55,151 nucleotides of DNA from Saprospiraceae bacterium (GTDB lineage Bacteria; Bacteroidota; Bacteroidia; Chitinophagales; Saprospiraceae). Under the pieces are notes generated by a model. The model was not told where the DNA came from. It saw only the letters and a program-made list of their open reading frames with translations, and did not search any database. Below are positions 26,231 to 33,886 of the stretch, in pieces. The DNA lies in the NCBI GenBank assembly GCA_013214355.1, contig JABSSL010000030.1, positions 1-55,151 of the forward strand, read 5' to 3'. The number at the start of each line of letters is the position of its first letter. Within the stretch, counting starts at the first letter, position 1. The translations under genes were made by a program, and so were the position numbers.

Positions 26231-27235
26231 TTACTCAAAAAAGAACGCATATCCCCAGAAGACCTTCTTAAAAACCTCATTTTGAACCAACATAAAATCT
26301 TCTTGATTCACGTTGGCATAGTACCTCTCTACAATGCGCTGCGAGGCCTCGGGTCCTGAGGGGGCCGTCATGAAGTAACGGGGATGTAGAGCTACGGCGA
26401 TGCTATCTCCGGTAGTAGTAGCAAGCTGAATCTCACAAAAAGGCACTTGCTGTAAAATCGAATCCTTTTTGGGATGCTCATTGATAAAAGATTCCGCTAG
26501 AATTCGTTCAAAGTGATACAGAAAGGTTTCTACCCTACTTTGATTGGGTAAAGCACTGGTAGGTTTCGTCAGCGCATAGTAGGGTTTCACCTCATAGCCT
26601 TGCCCTGCTTTGCTAACCGTAAAACTCTCACTACGTTGCAAAGGATAATTGATGCTAACCGACTGAATTTGATCCACAGGTACATTGAACACGGCTTTGT
26701 CTCGCCAATCATCTCCAAGGAGGTTGTAGCGAAAGCGAATGTTACCGGTAAAACCTGGAATACTTGCCACGTAAGGTTGTTCTGCCCCTTCGATCATCAT
26801 GTAGGTCCCTCGCTCATCCGGTGTTGATCCACCCACATAGTAAGCTTTTAACAGTTGATCCTGGCGATCGTATATTTCCACTTTAATACCTTCTGTGGCT
26901 AGACTCTTGATCAGGTTTTTAATCGAGGCATTTGGCGGTTTAAACTGTATTTTAACACGCTTAATGGCATCCATCAAGTTGTCCATAGCATTGAGATTCA
27001 CGGGATGCTGGCCATTGTGTAGCCATCCCTTACCTTTACGCTCCAGCGTAGTTTGGTGATTGAATCGGTCGGCCATAAAGATCTTATGGATAGCAGCCGT
27101 ATCCTCCACCGCAAAATTACGCTCTTCCAGACTCAAGGTCGATCCTCGGTCAGTGTTTTGCATTAAGGAATAGACCGTAAAACCTCCTAGTACCAATAAA
27201 AGCCCCAATAGGATCAGTGATCGCTTATTCTTCAT
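26231..27235 (-). CDS. DUF4340 domain protein overlapping gldG
   Basis: A 334-residue protein with one N-terminal membrane anchor (MKNKRSLILLGLLLVLGGFT) and a periplasmic beta-rich domain with DUF4340 character (KGWLHNGQHPVNLNAMDNLM, YYVGGSTPDERGTYMMIEG, WRDKAVFNVPVDQIQSVSI). I chose the ATG at 27235; another ATG at 27247 would add four residues. The start lies inside the last codons of gldG (11-base overlap), so translation is coupled and expression matched. DUF4340 proteins are known beside GldG-like ABC components in non-gliding bacteria, which suggests a role as an accessory periplasmic subunit of the GldFG complex. That role is inference. Confidence 0.87.
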   Translation of the reverse strand: MKNKRSLILLGLLLVLGGFTVYSLMQNTDRGSTLSLEERNFAVEDTAAIHKIFMADRFNHQTTLERKGKGWLHNGQHPVNLNAMDNLMDAIKRVKIQFKPPNASIKNLIKSLATEGIKVEIYDRQDQLLKAYYVGGSTPDERGTYMMIEGAEQPYVASIPGFTGNIRFRYNLLGDDWRDKAVFNVPVDQIQSVSINYPLQRSESFTVSKAGQGYEVKPYYALTKPTSALPNQSRVETFLYHFERILAESFINEHPKKDSILQQVPFCEIQLATTTGDSIAVALHPRYFMTAPSGPEASQRIVERYYANVNQEDFMLVQNEVFKKVFWGYAFFFE

Positions 27236-29033
27236 TCCCACTTGCATTTAAATCTTGTGCATATCGACGCTTCCGCAGCCAATTGTATATCAGCCCGAAT
27301 ACCAGTAGAAATAGCAATGGTAGGCCAATGTTAAAAAACTGCCAAAATCCGGCCTGCTGCCTCGCCGCAGCGCCATCCAGTAGTCTCAATTTCACATCTT
27401 TACTTCTCGCCTCAATCAAGCCTCGGTCATCTGACAGGTACTCGATGGCATTAATCAGGAAATCTTTATTGGAAAATAAAAAGCCATTGCCATCCATTTC
27501 ATTCCGATTGTATCCCAAGGGTATTACCCGTTGGTTGCGCTGATCATAGTCATTCCTCGCGATATCTCCATCTGCCACGACCAACATGCTGGTACGTTCA
27601 CTCTTAGGCTTAAAAGATAAACCCAACTCCTGCAAACCAGCTTCCATACCCGGATCCAGACGATTCGCGTAAAAGGAATCAAATTCACCTTCATATAACA
27701 CCGCTAATGGCTGAGGGGGTTTGTTGAAGTTCTCTTTTTCCAAACCATATCGGAGGAAGTTGAAGTCCATGCCTAGTGGCAATCGCTGAAAGAAAGAGTT
27801 GTTAGAGGAAGCCAACAAGACCGTCTTTTCCACTGGTAAGCGGGTTTCTACTACGGTATCGATAGTAGTCGGGAACAACATATTGATCGGTCCAAGACTC
27901 TTTACAATGGGATGCTGTGAAGTAGCTCCGGAACTGATGACTGGATGATAGGGGTAGCGAAAGAAATCAAATTGCGGTGCATCCCCCACAAAACCAACTA
28001 CCAACTGAATATTGGAACATTGCATGTCCAGCACCAGATTGTCCTTGAAACGAATTCCGTATTTGAAAAGAAGATTGTCCAAATTGATCTCGTAAGGCTT
28101 TGGGAAATACTCTTTCCGACTCGTTAAGCTGTCCATATCCACCGCTACCCGATCCATCAACCACAATACTTTCCCGCCGTTCATGATGTACTGGTCAATC
28201 TTAAAGTTGTCCCTTTCGGAGAAGGGTTGCGTCGGTTTAGCCACTACCAAGACGTCAACCTCCGGACGGATATGCACCACACTATCCAAGATTAATCGCC
28301 CGGTATTGTAGAATTCTTGCAATGTCTGTTCTAAATCAGCCGTTTCATAGGGTGCTAGTTCTCCGTGTCCTGCCGTGAATAGTACTGCAGGTTTCTGTTG
28401 AGTTTCTAGCTTTTGTATAACATTGACAAACTTGTACTCTAGCAGGGAGATCGAATTGTTCAGGGCTACTTCGGGGTTCACCCCAGGAATGTCATTTTCC
28501 AATAGATTTACGGCTTGCCGTCGTCCTTTGTAGTAGAACACCGCATAGGGATAGATCAATTGAGAGGATTTACTGTCCCCATCAGCTACGCGAAGATTCA
28601 CCGGTTCAATACCCTCATCTTTCAACTGCTTTCTTCGTTCATTTCGTTGTGCAATGGTCCCAGTGTTAGGATCACCAAAATCAAACTCTACGAAACCTGA
28701 TCGTGCTCGGAAATCCTCTAGTTTTTCTCTGGTTGCTCGCTGCAAGCGCTTGAACCCAGCTGGAAATTCTCCCTCTAGCAGCACCTCCACATACACCACC
28801 TCCTCTAACTCATCCAACAAAGTTTTGGTAGGATCAGTCAGCGTAAAGCGTTTCTCTTCCGTCAAGTCGAGAGAGGCGTAGAAAGAGCTGCCACCAGTCC
28901 CTCCGTTCGCCAAAATATTAATGCAAATTACGATCGCTATGGCGATAGCTCCCTGCAGGTAATGATTCAATTTTATATTTTTCAATATCCTAGATTTTAA
29001 CAATTCCTCGACAAATCTCCTGTTTGAGGGCAC
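27225..29033 (-). CDS. gldG: Gliding-motility ABC transporter auxiliary component GldG
   Basis: A 602-residue inner-membrane protein with one TM near the N terminus (YLQGAIAIAIVICINILA), a large periplasmic domain (DLTEEKRFTLTDPTKTLLDELEEVVYV..., KPAVLFTAGHGELAPYETADL, NGGKVLWLMDRVAVDMDSL) and a C-terminal TM (IGLPLLFLLVFGLIYNWLRKRR). This is the GldG pattern at normal length. GldA, GldF and GldG form an ABC complex needed for gliding in Flavobacterium. The start is a GTG (29033); a TTG eleven codons in (before LKSRILKN) is an alternative. gldF lies 86 bases upstream and the DUF4340 gene overlaps the 3' end. Confidence 0.94.
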   Translation of the reverse strand: MPSNRRFVEELLKSRILKNIKLNHYLQGAIAIAIVICINILANGGTGGSSFYASLDLTEEKRFTLTDPTKTLLDELEEVVYVEVLLEGEFPAGFKRLQRATREKLEDFRARSGFVEFDFGDPNTGTIAQRNERRKQLKDEGIEPVNLRVADGDSKSSQLIYPYAVFYYKGRRQAVNLLENDIPGVNPEVALNNSISLLEYKFVNVIQKLETQQKPAVLFTAGHGELAPYETADLEQTLQEFYNTGRLILDSVVHIRPEVDVLVVAKPTQPFSERDNFKIDQYIMNGGKVLWLMDRVAVDMDSLTSRKEYFPKPYEINLDNLLFKYGIRFKDNLVLDMQCSNIQLVVGFVGDAPQFDFFRYPYHPVISSGATSQHPIVKSLGPINMLFPTTIDTVVETRLPVEKTVLLASSNNSFFQRLPLGMDFNFLRYGLEKENFNKPPQPLAVLYEGEFDSFYANRLDPGMEAGLQELGLSFKPKSERTSMLVVADGDIARNDYDQRNQRVIPLGYNRNEMDGNGFLFSNKDFLINAIEYLSDDRGLIEARSKDVKLRLLDGAAARQQAGFWQFFNIGLPLLFLLVFGLIYNWLRKRRYAQDLNASGNEE

Positions 29034-29119
29034 TCAAAAATAAAAGGCCAGGCTTTCTTTGGTCACTTTTGCCATTCATACTATGATGGCCACAAGATTT
29101 GTCAAGGCAGCGTTTCAAC

Positions 29120-29851
29120 TTACCCCTTCTGCTTATCCAAGGAAAGCAGTGTTAAAAAAATAAATAGACCAATCACCGTCAGGAAATAGATAATATCTCG
29201 CGTATCCACAATTCCACGGCTGATGGAACGATAGTGATAATCAATGCCAAACATTTGCACGACATCATCTCCTTTACCCAAAAAGATCGGCAATTCACTG
29301 AAATACAGAAATCCATAAAAGAAGATAAAGCACAGAAAAGTCGCTAAAATGAAAGCCACAATCTGGTTGTCGGATAAAGAGGAGGCAAAAACACCAATAG
29401 CCACAAAGACTCCAGACAGTAGCAATAAGCCGATGTAAGAGCCCATAATCGCACCACTATCCAGGTTACCCGGAGGAGATCCCAACTGATGAACCGTGAT
29501 GTAATACAGAATAGTAGGAATCAAGGCAAAAGCTACCAAAGTCAGGCAGGCCAAATATTTACCCAGCACAATTTTCAGATCTGAAATAGGGCGAGTAGAT
29601 AACAATTCGATCGTTCCGGTTTGTCTTTCCTCTGCAAATGACCGCATCGTGATAGCGGGGATCAGAAAAAGGAAGACCATGGGAGCTAGATCAAATAGTT
29701 GATCCAGTGTAGCAAAGTTGTATTGCAGCAGGCTAGTCTGGGGGAAAACAAAGAGCGTTAAGCCCATGAAAACCAAGAATATGCCCACGACAAAATAGCC
29801 AATAAGGGAACTAAAGAAAGCATTAATTTCCTTATAGAAAATACTTAACAT
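29120..29851 (-). CDS. gldF: Gliding-motility ABC transporter permease GldF
   Basis: A 243-residue inner-membrane permease with six hydrophobic segments and the ABC-2 permease signature after the second one (PAITMRSFAEERQTGTIELL). The N terminus MLSIFYKEINAFFSSLIGYF and length match GldF. It pairs with the ATPase GldA, whose gene is upstream but separated by an unrelated exported-protein gene; that gene ends 10 bases before the gldF start, so the two are probably translated from one mRNA. Confidence 0.95.
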   Translation of the reverse strand: MLSIFYKEINAFFSSLIGYFVVGIFLVFMGLTLFVFPQTSLLQYNFATLDQLFDLAPMVFLFLIPAITMRSFAEERQTGTIELLSTRPISDLKIVLGKYLACLTLVAFALIPTILYYITVHQLGSPPGNLDSGAIMGSYIGLLLLSGVFVAIGVFASSLSDNQIVAFILATFLCFIFFYGFLYFSELPIFLGKGDDVVQMFGIDYHYRSISRGIVDTRDIIYFLTVIGLFIFLTLLSLDKQKG

Positions 29852-29861
29852 CCTAGCAATT

Positions 29862-30533
29862 TTACATTTTCACATAAACCTTGTGCCGATCCAAATAGAT
29901 CCGCAAGCACTTATATAGCGTCTCCCATGGTAAGTCATCTCCTAAGTCTTCGATTGAACTTACCAACTGTGGGTCGTCCGCTATCCATTTCAACAGATTT
30001 TCTCGATTAAAATCCACTACTTCACCCGTTTCAAAGTGCAGCATCTTTTCCTTCTTTACCCATTCCTTAGTCGGCACTTTTCCGGTGCGGAAGGGTCTGC
30101 CATTTAAAGGATTGTAGGCAGAAACGGTGATCATCTTCGTCTCTTCTTCCTCATAACTGTAGTAGGATATCTTCCCCCTCAATTTCATCCCGGAAAAAAT
30201 AGCAAAGGTTACAGGGCCTTCCGTAAGATGGCGCTTCACGTAGGGTATTCCGTTAAAGCAAATCCCCCACACATCCTGAAGCGCTAGCGGTTTTTCGGAA
30301 TCCTCCCGCTTAATTCGCATGTTCTGGGCTTTAATAGTCCACTCATCCTCATTAGTGACCAACTCTCCCGCTACGACATCCAAGGTGTAAGTAGGTCGAT
30401 TGAATTGAAAGTCTTCGAAAGACATATACACGCCTTCCTGAAAATCAAAAGATTGATTGACCACCTTCTCCTTCTGTGCCCAGGAGCAAGTCAAACTTAG
30501 GCATCCAACTAGGGTAAAAATATACTTTATCAA
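29862..30533 (-). CDS. Exported protein of unknown function inside the gld cluster
   Basis: A 223-residue protein I do not recognise. It has a signal peptide (MIKYIFTLVGCLSLTCSWAQ) and a globular domain with VYMSFEDFQFNRPTY, a segment seen in Bacteroidota periplasmic proteins of unknown role, ending in a helical YKCLRIYLDRHKVYVKM. The only start that gives the signal peptide is a TTG at 30533, which is unusual but well supported by the peptide. It sits between gldA and gldF with a 10-base gap to gldF, a position not typical for the gld genes. It may be a chance insertion into the operon or a lineage-specific accessory. Confidence 0.78.
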   Translation of the reverse strand: MIKYIFTLVGCLSLTCSWAQKEKVVNQSFDFQEGVYMSFEDFQFNRPTYTLDVVAGELVTNEDEWTIKAQNMRIKREDSEKPLALQDVWGICFNGIPYVKRHLTEGPVTFAIFSGMKLRGKISYYSYEEEETKMITVSAYNPLNGRPFRTGKVPTKEWVKKEKMLHFETGEVVDFNRENLLKWIADDPQLVSSIEDLGDDLPWETLYKCLRIYLDRHKVYVKM

Positions 30534-30663
30534 AACTTGGCTTTTTTAGATATACTCTAAAGAGAAGCATTATCACAACATAGTTGGTTTACATCTCTCA
30601 ATCTCTCCTCATCCCTTCCGATTCTATATTTTTCATTCAACACTATCCGTTCTAAATTCTTCC

Positions 30664-31569
30664 TTACTTGGTAAGCTTTACAAACACATCCTCTACACTC
30701 AGTTGTGTCTGCCCCAGTTCCAAGATAACCCACTGCTGAGCCACCGCATGATGGAAAATAGCGGAACGAATATCTTTCCCCTTTTTTGCGCGAATTTCCC
30801 AGCGCTGATCTCCAAGGGATGTAACGGCATGTACTCCTTTTATCGCTAAAAGTTCTTTTTCCTTGACCTCCTGTTCTAGGCCCAGCGTAATGATGGCTCC
30901 AGACTCCACCTGAGTACCAAGCCGATCAATGGTATCATTGGCCACCAGCTCTCCCTGCCGTATAATGACGACTCTATCACAAATCGCCTGAACCTCTTGC
31001 ATGATGTGAGTAGAAAAAATCACCGTTTTTTCCTGCCCCACTTTCTTGATTAAAGCCCTAATCTCAGCAAGCTGATTCGGGTCCAGTCCAGAAGTAGGTT
31101 CATCCAAGATCAATACCTCGGGATCGTGTAACATGGCTTGCGCCAGGCCCACCCGCTGCCGGTATCCTTTAGACAAGGCACCGATCGGCTTATGCTGCTC
31201 GCGCTCCAAACCCGTCATCTCTATCATCTCTGCGATCCTATTCTTGGGTTTGGACAAGCCGTACATCCCCGCCACAAATCGCAGATATTCCTTTACATAC
31301 ATGTCCTTGTACAAGGGATTGTGCTCTGGCAGGTATCCAATCTTCCGTCGAACGGCCAACGGCTCTTCTAAGACGGACAAGCCACAAACCTCAGCTGTTC
31401 CTTCCGTAGGTGGGATGAAGCCCGTCAAGATCTTCATGGTAGTTGTTTTTCCAGCTCCGTTAGGACCAAGAAAACCCAAGACTTCTCCTTTGTTGGCTTC
31501 AAAGCTAATTTGGTCAATAGCCTTCTGGGTACCGTAGACCTTGGTTAGTTGTTCAACTTTTACAGACAT
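30664..31569 (-). CDS. gldA: Gliding-motility ABC transporter ATP-binding protein GldA
   Basis: A 301-residue cytoplasmic ATPase. Walker A GPNGAGKTT (35-43, Lys41), signature LSKGY (132-136), Walker B VLILDE (152-157) and the switch His in IFSTHIMQEV are all present. The C-terminal 70 residues (IKGVHAVTSLGDQRWEIRAKK to LSVEDVFVKLTK) match GldA-type extensions. I chose the ATG at 31569 (MSVKVEQLTKVYG), where ABC domains begin; an upstream in-frame extension to 31710 reads like non-coding DNA. With gldF and gldG downstream on the same strand, the identity as GldA is well supported. Confidence 0.93.
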   Translation of the reverse strand: MSVKVEQLTKVYGTQKAIDQISFEANKGEVLGFLGPNGAGKTTTMKILTGFIPPTEGTAEVCGLSVLEEPLAVRRKIGYLPEHNPLYKDMYVKEYLRFVAGMYGLSKPKNRIAEMIEMTGLEREQHKPIGALSKGYRQRVGLAQAMLHDPEVLILDEPTSGLDPNQLAEIRALIKKVGQEKTVIFSTHIMQEVQAICDRVVIIRQGELVANDTIDRLGTQVESGAIITLGLEQEVKEKELLAIKGVHAVTSLGDQRWEIRAKKGKDIRSAIFHHAVAQQWVILELGQTQLSVEDVFVKLTK

Positions 31570-31903
31570 TCCTGATTTTAAGATTCGAGCAAAAGTACTA
31601 AACTTTGGAGGGATATTGACAAGCCGGAAGTTGGAAATCGGGAGTGCTATCTTGCTACTTTTATGTCCTGCTTCGCTTCGGGGGCTCACATTTGTCATAT
31701 CATAGACCAAGCCACGTCTGCGGCTGGGGCTAGTTTCCTGTTTTGCTATAACGTCAAGCTTCCCATTTTGATTTTCTCGGACTCGATAATTTTATCAAAG
31801 AGGAAGATGAAATTACCCTGGTAGCAGATGATTGGGATCATTTATCCAGTTGGAATACCCTGAAAGGATCTGTGTTCATCATTCAGGCAGTGCGCTAGGC
31901 CTA
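31570..31903. other. Intergenic region between psd and gldA
   Basis: 334 bases. The right half contains a protein-like plus-strand open stretch (31752-31898, annotated as a possible remnant); the left half shows nothing I can identify apart from the presumed gldA promoter. Confidence 0.45.
31752..31898 (+). pseudogene. Possible orphan 3' gene fragment, no start codon
   Basis: An open plus-strand stretch of 48 codons runs from just after a TAA to a TAG stop, without any ATG or GTG near its beginning. The translation is strikingly protein-like, with segments DFLGLDNFIKEEDE, LVADDWDHLSSWNTLKG and a hydrophobic end SVFIIQAVR. It reads as the C terminus of a gene whose front is missing. I cannot name the family. 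It could also be chance coding in non-coding DNA. Confidence 0.35.
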
Positions 31904-32782
31904 CTACAAAGCAATACGTTCGCCCATTTTCACATAAGTCTCCATCTTATTCCGCGTATTTTCTAGAATATCGGGGTCGATCGTAATCTTATTTGCATCT
32001 ACTAATACTGCCACCGTAGAACCCCCAAACTTAAAATAGCCCATCTCCGCCCCTTTTTCGATGGCTTGTTCTGGCACATAGGTCTCTACAATACCTCCGA
32101 CCATCGTAGCCCCAATCGGAATAAGTAGTACCTCTCCTTTTTCCTTTGTCCGTAGAAAGCAAAGTTCTCGTTTATTTTCACAGAACACCCTGGTAAAGTT
32201 ACCTGCTAAGGCGTAGGGAGAGACGGAGTAATAGCTCCCTTTGATTTTCTGGATAGAGGAGGGCGTACCTGCCCAAGGAAAATGAAAACGGTGATAATCA
32301 TTGGGAGCCAAGCGCAAGATCAATAAGGAAGCATCTTGGTAGGTATCAGCCAAGTTCTGGTCGCCCAGAAATTCGGGTAAGGTAAACCGGCGCCCCTTCA
32401 CAAAGAATTCATTCACTGCTGAGACCTTCTCAAATGCTAATAAGCGGCCATCTCCCGGAGCAACAAAGCCTTCGCCAATGGGTCGCGCTTCTGGTCGAAG
32501 TTCTCGGTAGAAGAAATCATTAAAGGAAGTAAATTCGTCCACCGCTTTTTTAGATTCTGACATGTCAATACCCAATTGATCTACAAAGGCTTGGATCCGG
32601 CCAACAGATGACGGCCGGTCCATTCGTCTGCCATAGATCTCCGAAATAAACTTGCGTTTGGCAATGGGAAGTAGAGTCGTTTTCCCAAATGGGTTGTCAT
32701 AAAGGAACTGTAGTAAACCTTCGGCCGGTGGAGCTTCGGCCTTTACTTCCCCTGATGATCTGTCGATAAATCTAATCTGCAC
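31904..32782 (-). CDS. psd: Phosphatidylserine decarboxylase
   Basis: A 292-residue pyruvoyl enzyme that makes phosphatidylethanolamine at the inner membrane. The Asp-His-Ser set is visible: Asp111 (APGDGRL), His164/His167 (NDYHRFHFP) and self-cleavage at Gly254-Ser255 within GGST (253-256), where E. coli has LGST. The N-terminal part with FNDFFYRELRPEARP is also typical. The start is a GTG (32782); no better in-frame ATG lies nearby. It precedes gldA on the same strand but 335 bases intervene, so they are probably separate units. Confidence 0.95.
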   Translation of the reverse strand: MQIRFIDRSSGEVKAEAPPAEGLLQFLYDNPFGKTTLLPIAKRKFISEIYGRRMDRPSSVGRIQAFVDQLGIDMSESKKAVDEFTSFNDFFYRELRPEARPIGEGFVAPGDGRLLAFEKVSAVNEFFVKGRRFTLPEFLGDQNLADTYQDASLLILRLAPNDYHRFHFPWAGTPSSIQKIKGSYYSVSPYALAGNFTRVFCENKRELCFLRTKEKGEVLLIPIGATMVGGIVETYVPEQAIEKGAEMGYFKFGGSTVAVLVDANKITIDPDILENTRNKMETYVKMGERIAL

Positions 32783-32890
32783 GATGGGTAGATATTCGTT
32801 CAGGCTACAATATGAGGAATTTGCTTGGCAATGTGGGGCAACAAGCTACTCTTTCTCAATTCCTTCCGTAACCGACTGTGCGAATAGCAT

Positions 32891-32930
32891 AAAAATAAGC
32901 GTGAAGCCATCAATGTGACTTCACGCTTAT
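32891..32930 (-). terminator. Intrinsic terminator of rpsU
   Basis: A perfect 12-bp stem ATAAGCGTGAAG / CTTCACGCTTAT with a 12-base loop, followed on the minus strand by UUUU. It lies 47 bases after the rpsU stop. Confidence 0.85.
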
Positions 32931-32976
32931 GGGAGACCAACTAAGAAACATGACCTAGGGCATCCCTAGGACACAT

Positions 32977-33168
32977 TTACTCAGCACCTTTTCTTACACT
33001 TTCCTTGTATTTCGCCTTCAACACTTCGTTGCGACGCTTCACGGAGGGCTTGGTAAATTCACGACGGCTACGCAATTCTTTCATAACTCCAGTTTCATTG
33101 AATTTGCGCTTGTAACGCTTCAAGGCTCTATCTATGTTTTCGCCTTCTTTGACTTCGATAATCAGCAT
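32977..33168 (-). CDS. rpsU: 30S ribosomal protein bS21
   Basis: A 63-residue, strongly basic protein of the small ribosomal subunit. MLIIEVKEGENIDRALKRYK, KRKFNETGV and ELRSRREFTKPSVKR match bS21 along its whole length. In Bacteroidota bS21 is linked to the occluded anti-Shine-Dalgarno and the phylum's weak use of Shine-Dalgarno sites. It is a single-gene unit with a perfect -7 box upstream and a strong terminator downstream. Confidence 0.97.
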   Translation of the reverse strand: MLIIEVKEGENIDRALKRYKRKFNETGVMKELRSRREFTKPSVKRRNEVLKAKYKESVRKGAE

Positions 33169-33196
33169 AATGGATTTTTTTAAATTTTTCGGATGG

Positions 33197-33204
33197 CAAA
33201 GATA
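33197..33204 (-). promoter_or_regulatory. Promoter -7 box of rpsU
   Basis: TATCTTTG on the minus strand is a perfect TAnnTTTG, 28 bases before the ATG, giving a leader of about 22 bases. No strong -33 TTG lies at the usual distance. Confidence 0.5.
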
Positions 33205-33270
33205 TTGCTTTTTCCAAAAAAAATCACCTTCTCTGTCAAATTTTGTTGTAGGGTTTTTAGTAGAAAAGCC

Positions 33271-33387
33271 ATGACTAGCAGCAGCAAGCTTATGCGTAAA
33301 AAGAAGACCACAAAAATCAAGATTGTCGTAAGGCGGGATATCAAAAAGAAAGGTGGCAAAAACCTTCGGAAGTGGGCAAAAAAATAA
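33271..33387 (+). CDS. Possible 38-residue basic protein
   Basis: A short frame from ATG (33271) to TAA encodes a Lys/Arg-rich peptide (SSSKLMRKKKTTK, IVVRRDIKKKGGKN, LRKWAKK) with about half its residues basic. The frame is open upstream to 33193, but that part overlaps the rpsU promoter and looks unlike protein. In its favour: a strong hairpin begins within the stop codon, as after a real gene, and the composition is coherent. Against: A-rich DNA alone can encode Lys runs, and I know no family. If real, it would bind nucleic acid or ribosomes. Confidence 0.4.
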   Translation: MTSSSKLMRKKKTTKIKIVVRRDIKKKGGKNLRKWAKK

Positions 33388-33418
33388 GTCGCATCACTGG
33401 TACTTGATGCGACTTATT
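33383..33418 (+). terminator. Strong hairpin overlapping the stop of the small basic frame
   Basis: A perfect 14-bp stem AATAAGTCGCATCA / TGATGCGACTTATT with an 8-base loop. The left arm contains the TAA. A run of seven A precedes it, and CTGAAACAATTTTT follows, so it is terminator-like in either direction. Confidence 0.65.
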
Positions 33419-33886
33419 CTGAAACAATTTTTAATTATAATCCCATGAACAAATACGAAACTGAAAAGTCTGATATAAATCAGTATAATATCTTATGGAA
33501 AATTCAAATTAGTTGGTCAAACTCTCCTCGAAGTTTTGTTAATAGTAAGTCAGATTACAATCCCCAAAGAACCTGACTTACTATCGACAAAATTAATCCC
33601 ATTAATTATCCAACATTTGTGCGGCGAATCTTTATTCGACCGTTTCTTTCGTTTGACATTACAAACATCTTAAATAATCTAGCCAAGAACAAAGACAAAA
33701 ACGGCTGATTGTGAAAAAAAAGAAAGGAATTCAAAGATCACATCAAAACACAAATATTTGATAATCAATTTTTTAATTCTTTTATCTAAGTTCTTAATTG
33801 TGAAGTTTTGGAAAATAAAACGTGCGAATTGTGAAGATTTTTTTTGCGTTTTTTTTCAAAAAAAAGGGAAAAAAACTTGCAGAAAG
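33419..33886. other. AT-rich intergenic region with a perfect inverted repeat
   Basis: About 470 bases, very AT-rich towards 33700-33880 with long T and A runs (bent-DNA character). It contains the 12-bp inverted repeat at 33542-33584. No gene, tRNA or DnaA-box cluster is visible. A 63-codon plus-strand frame at its right end is low-complexity and not accepted. Confidence 0.5.
33542..33584. repeat. Perfect 12-bp inverted repeat
   Basis: ATAGTAAGTCAG / CTGACTTACTAT separated by 19 bases. There is no T tract on either side, so it is not a standard terminator. It may be an operator pair or a mobile-element footprint. Confidence 0.55.

Noticed and set aside
33419-33886. Replication origin in the AT-rich gap
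   Set aside because: No cluster of DnaA boxes (TTATCCACA-like) and no dnaA, dnaN or parAB gene nearby.
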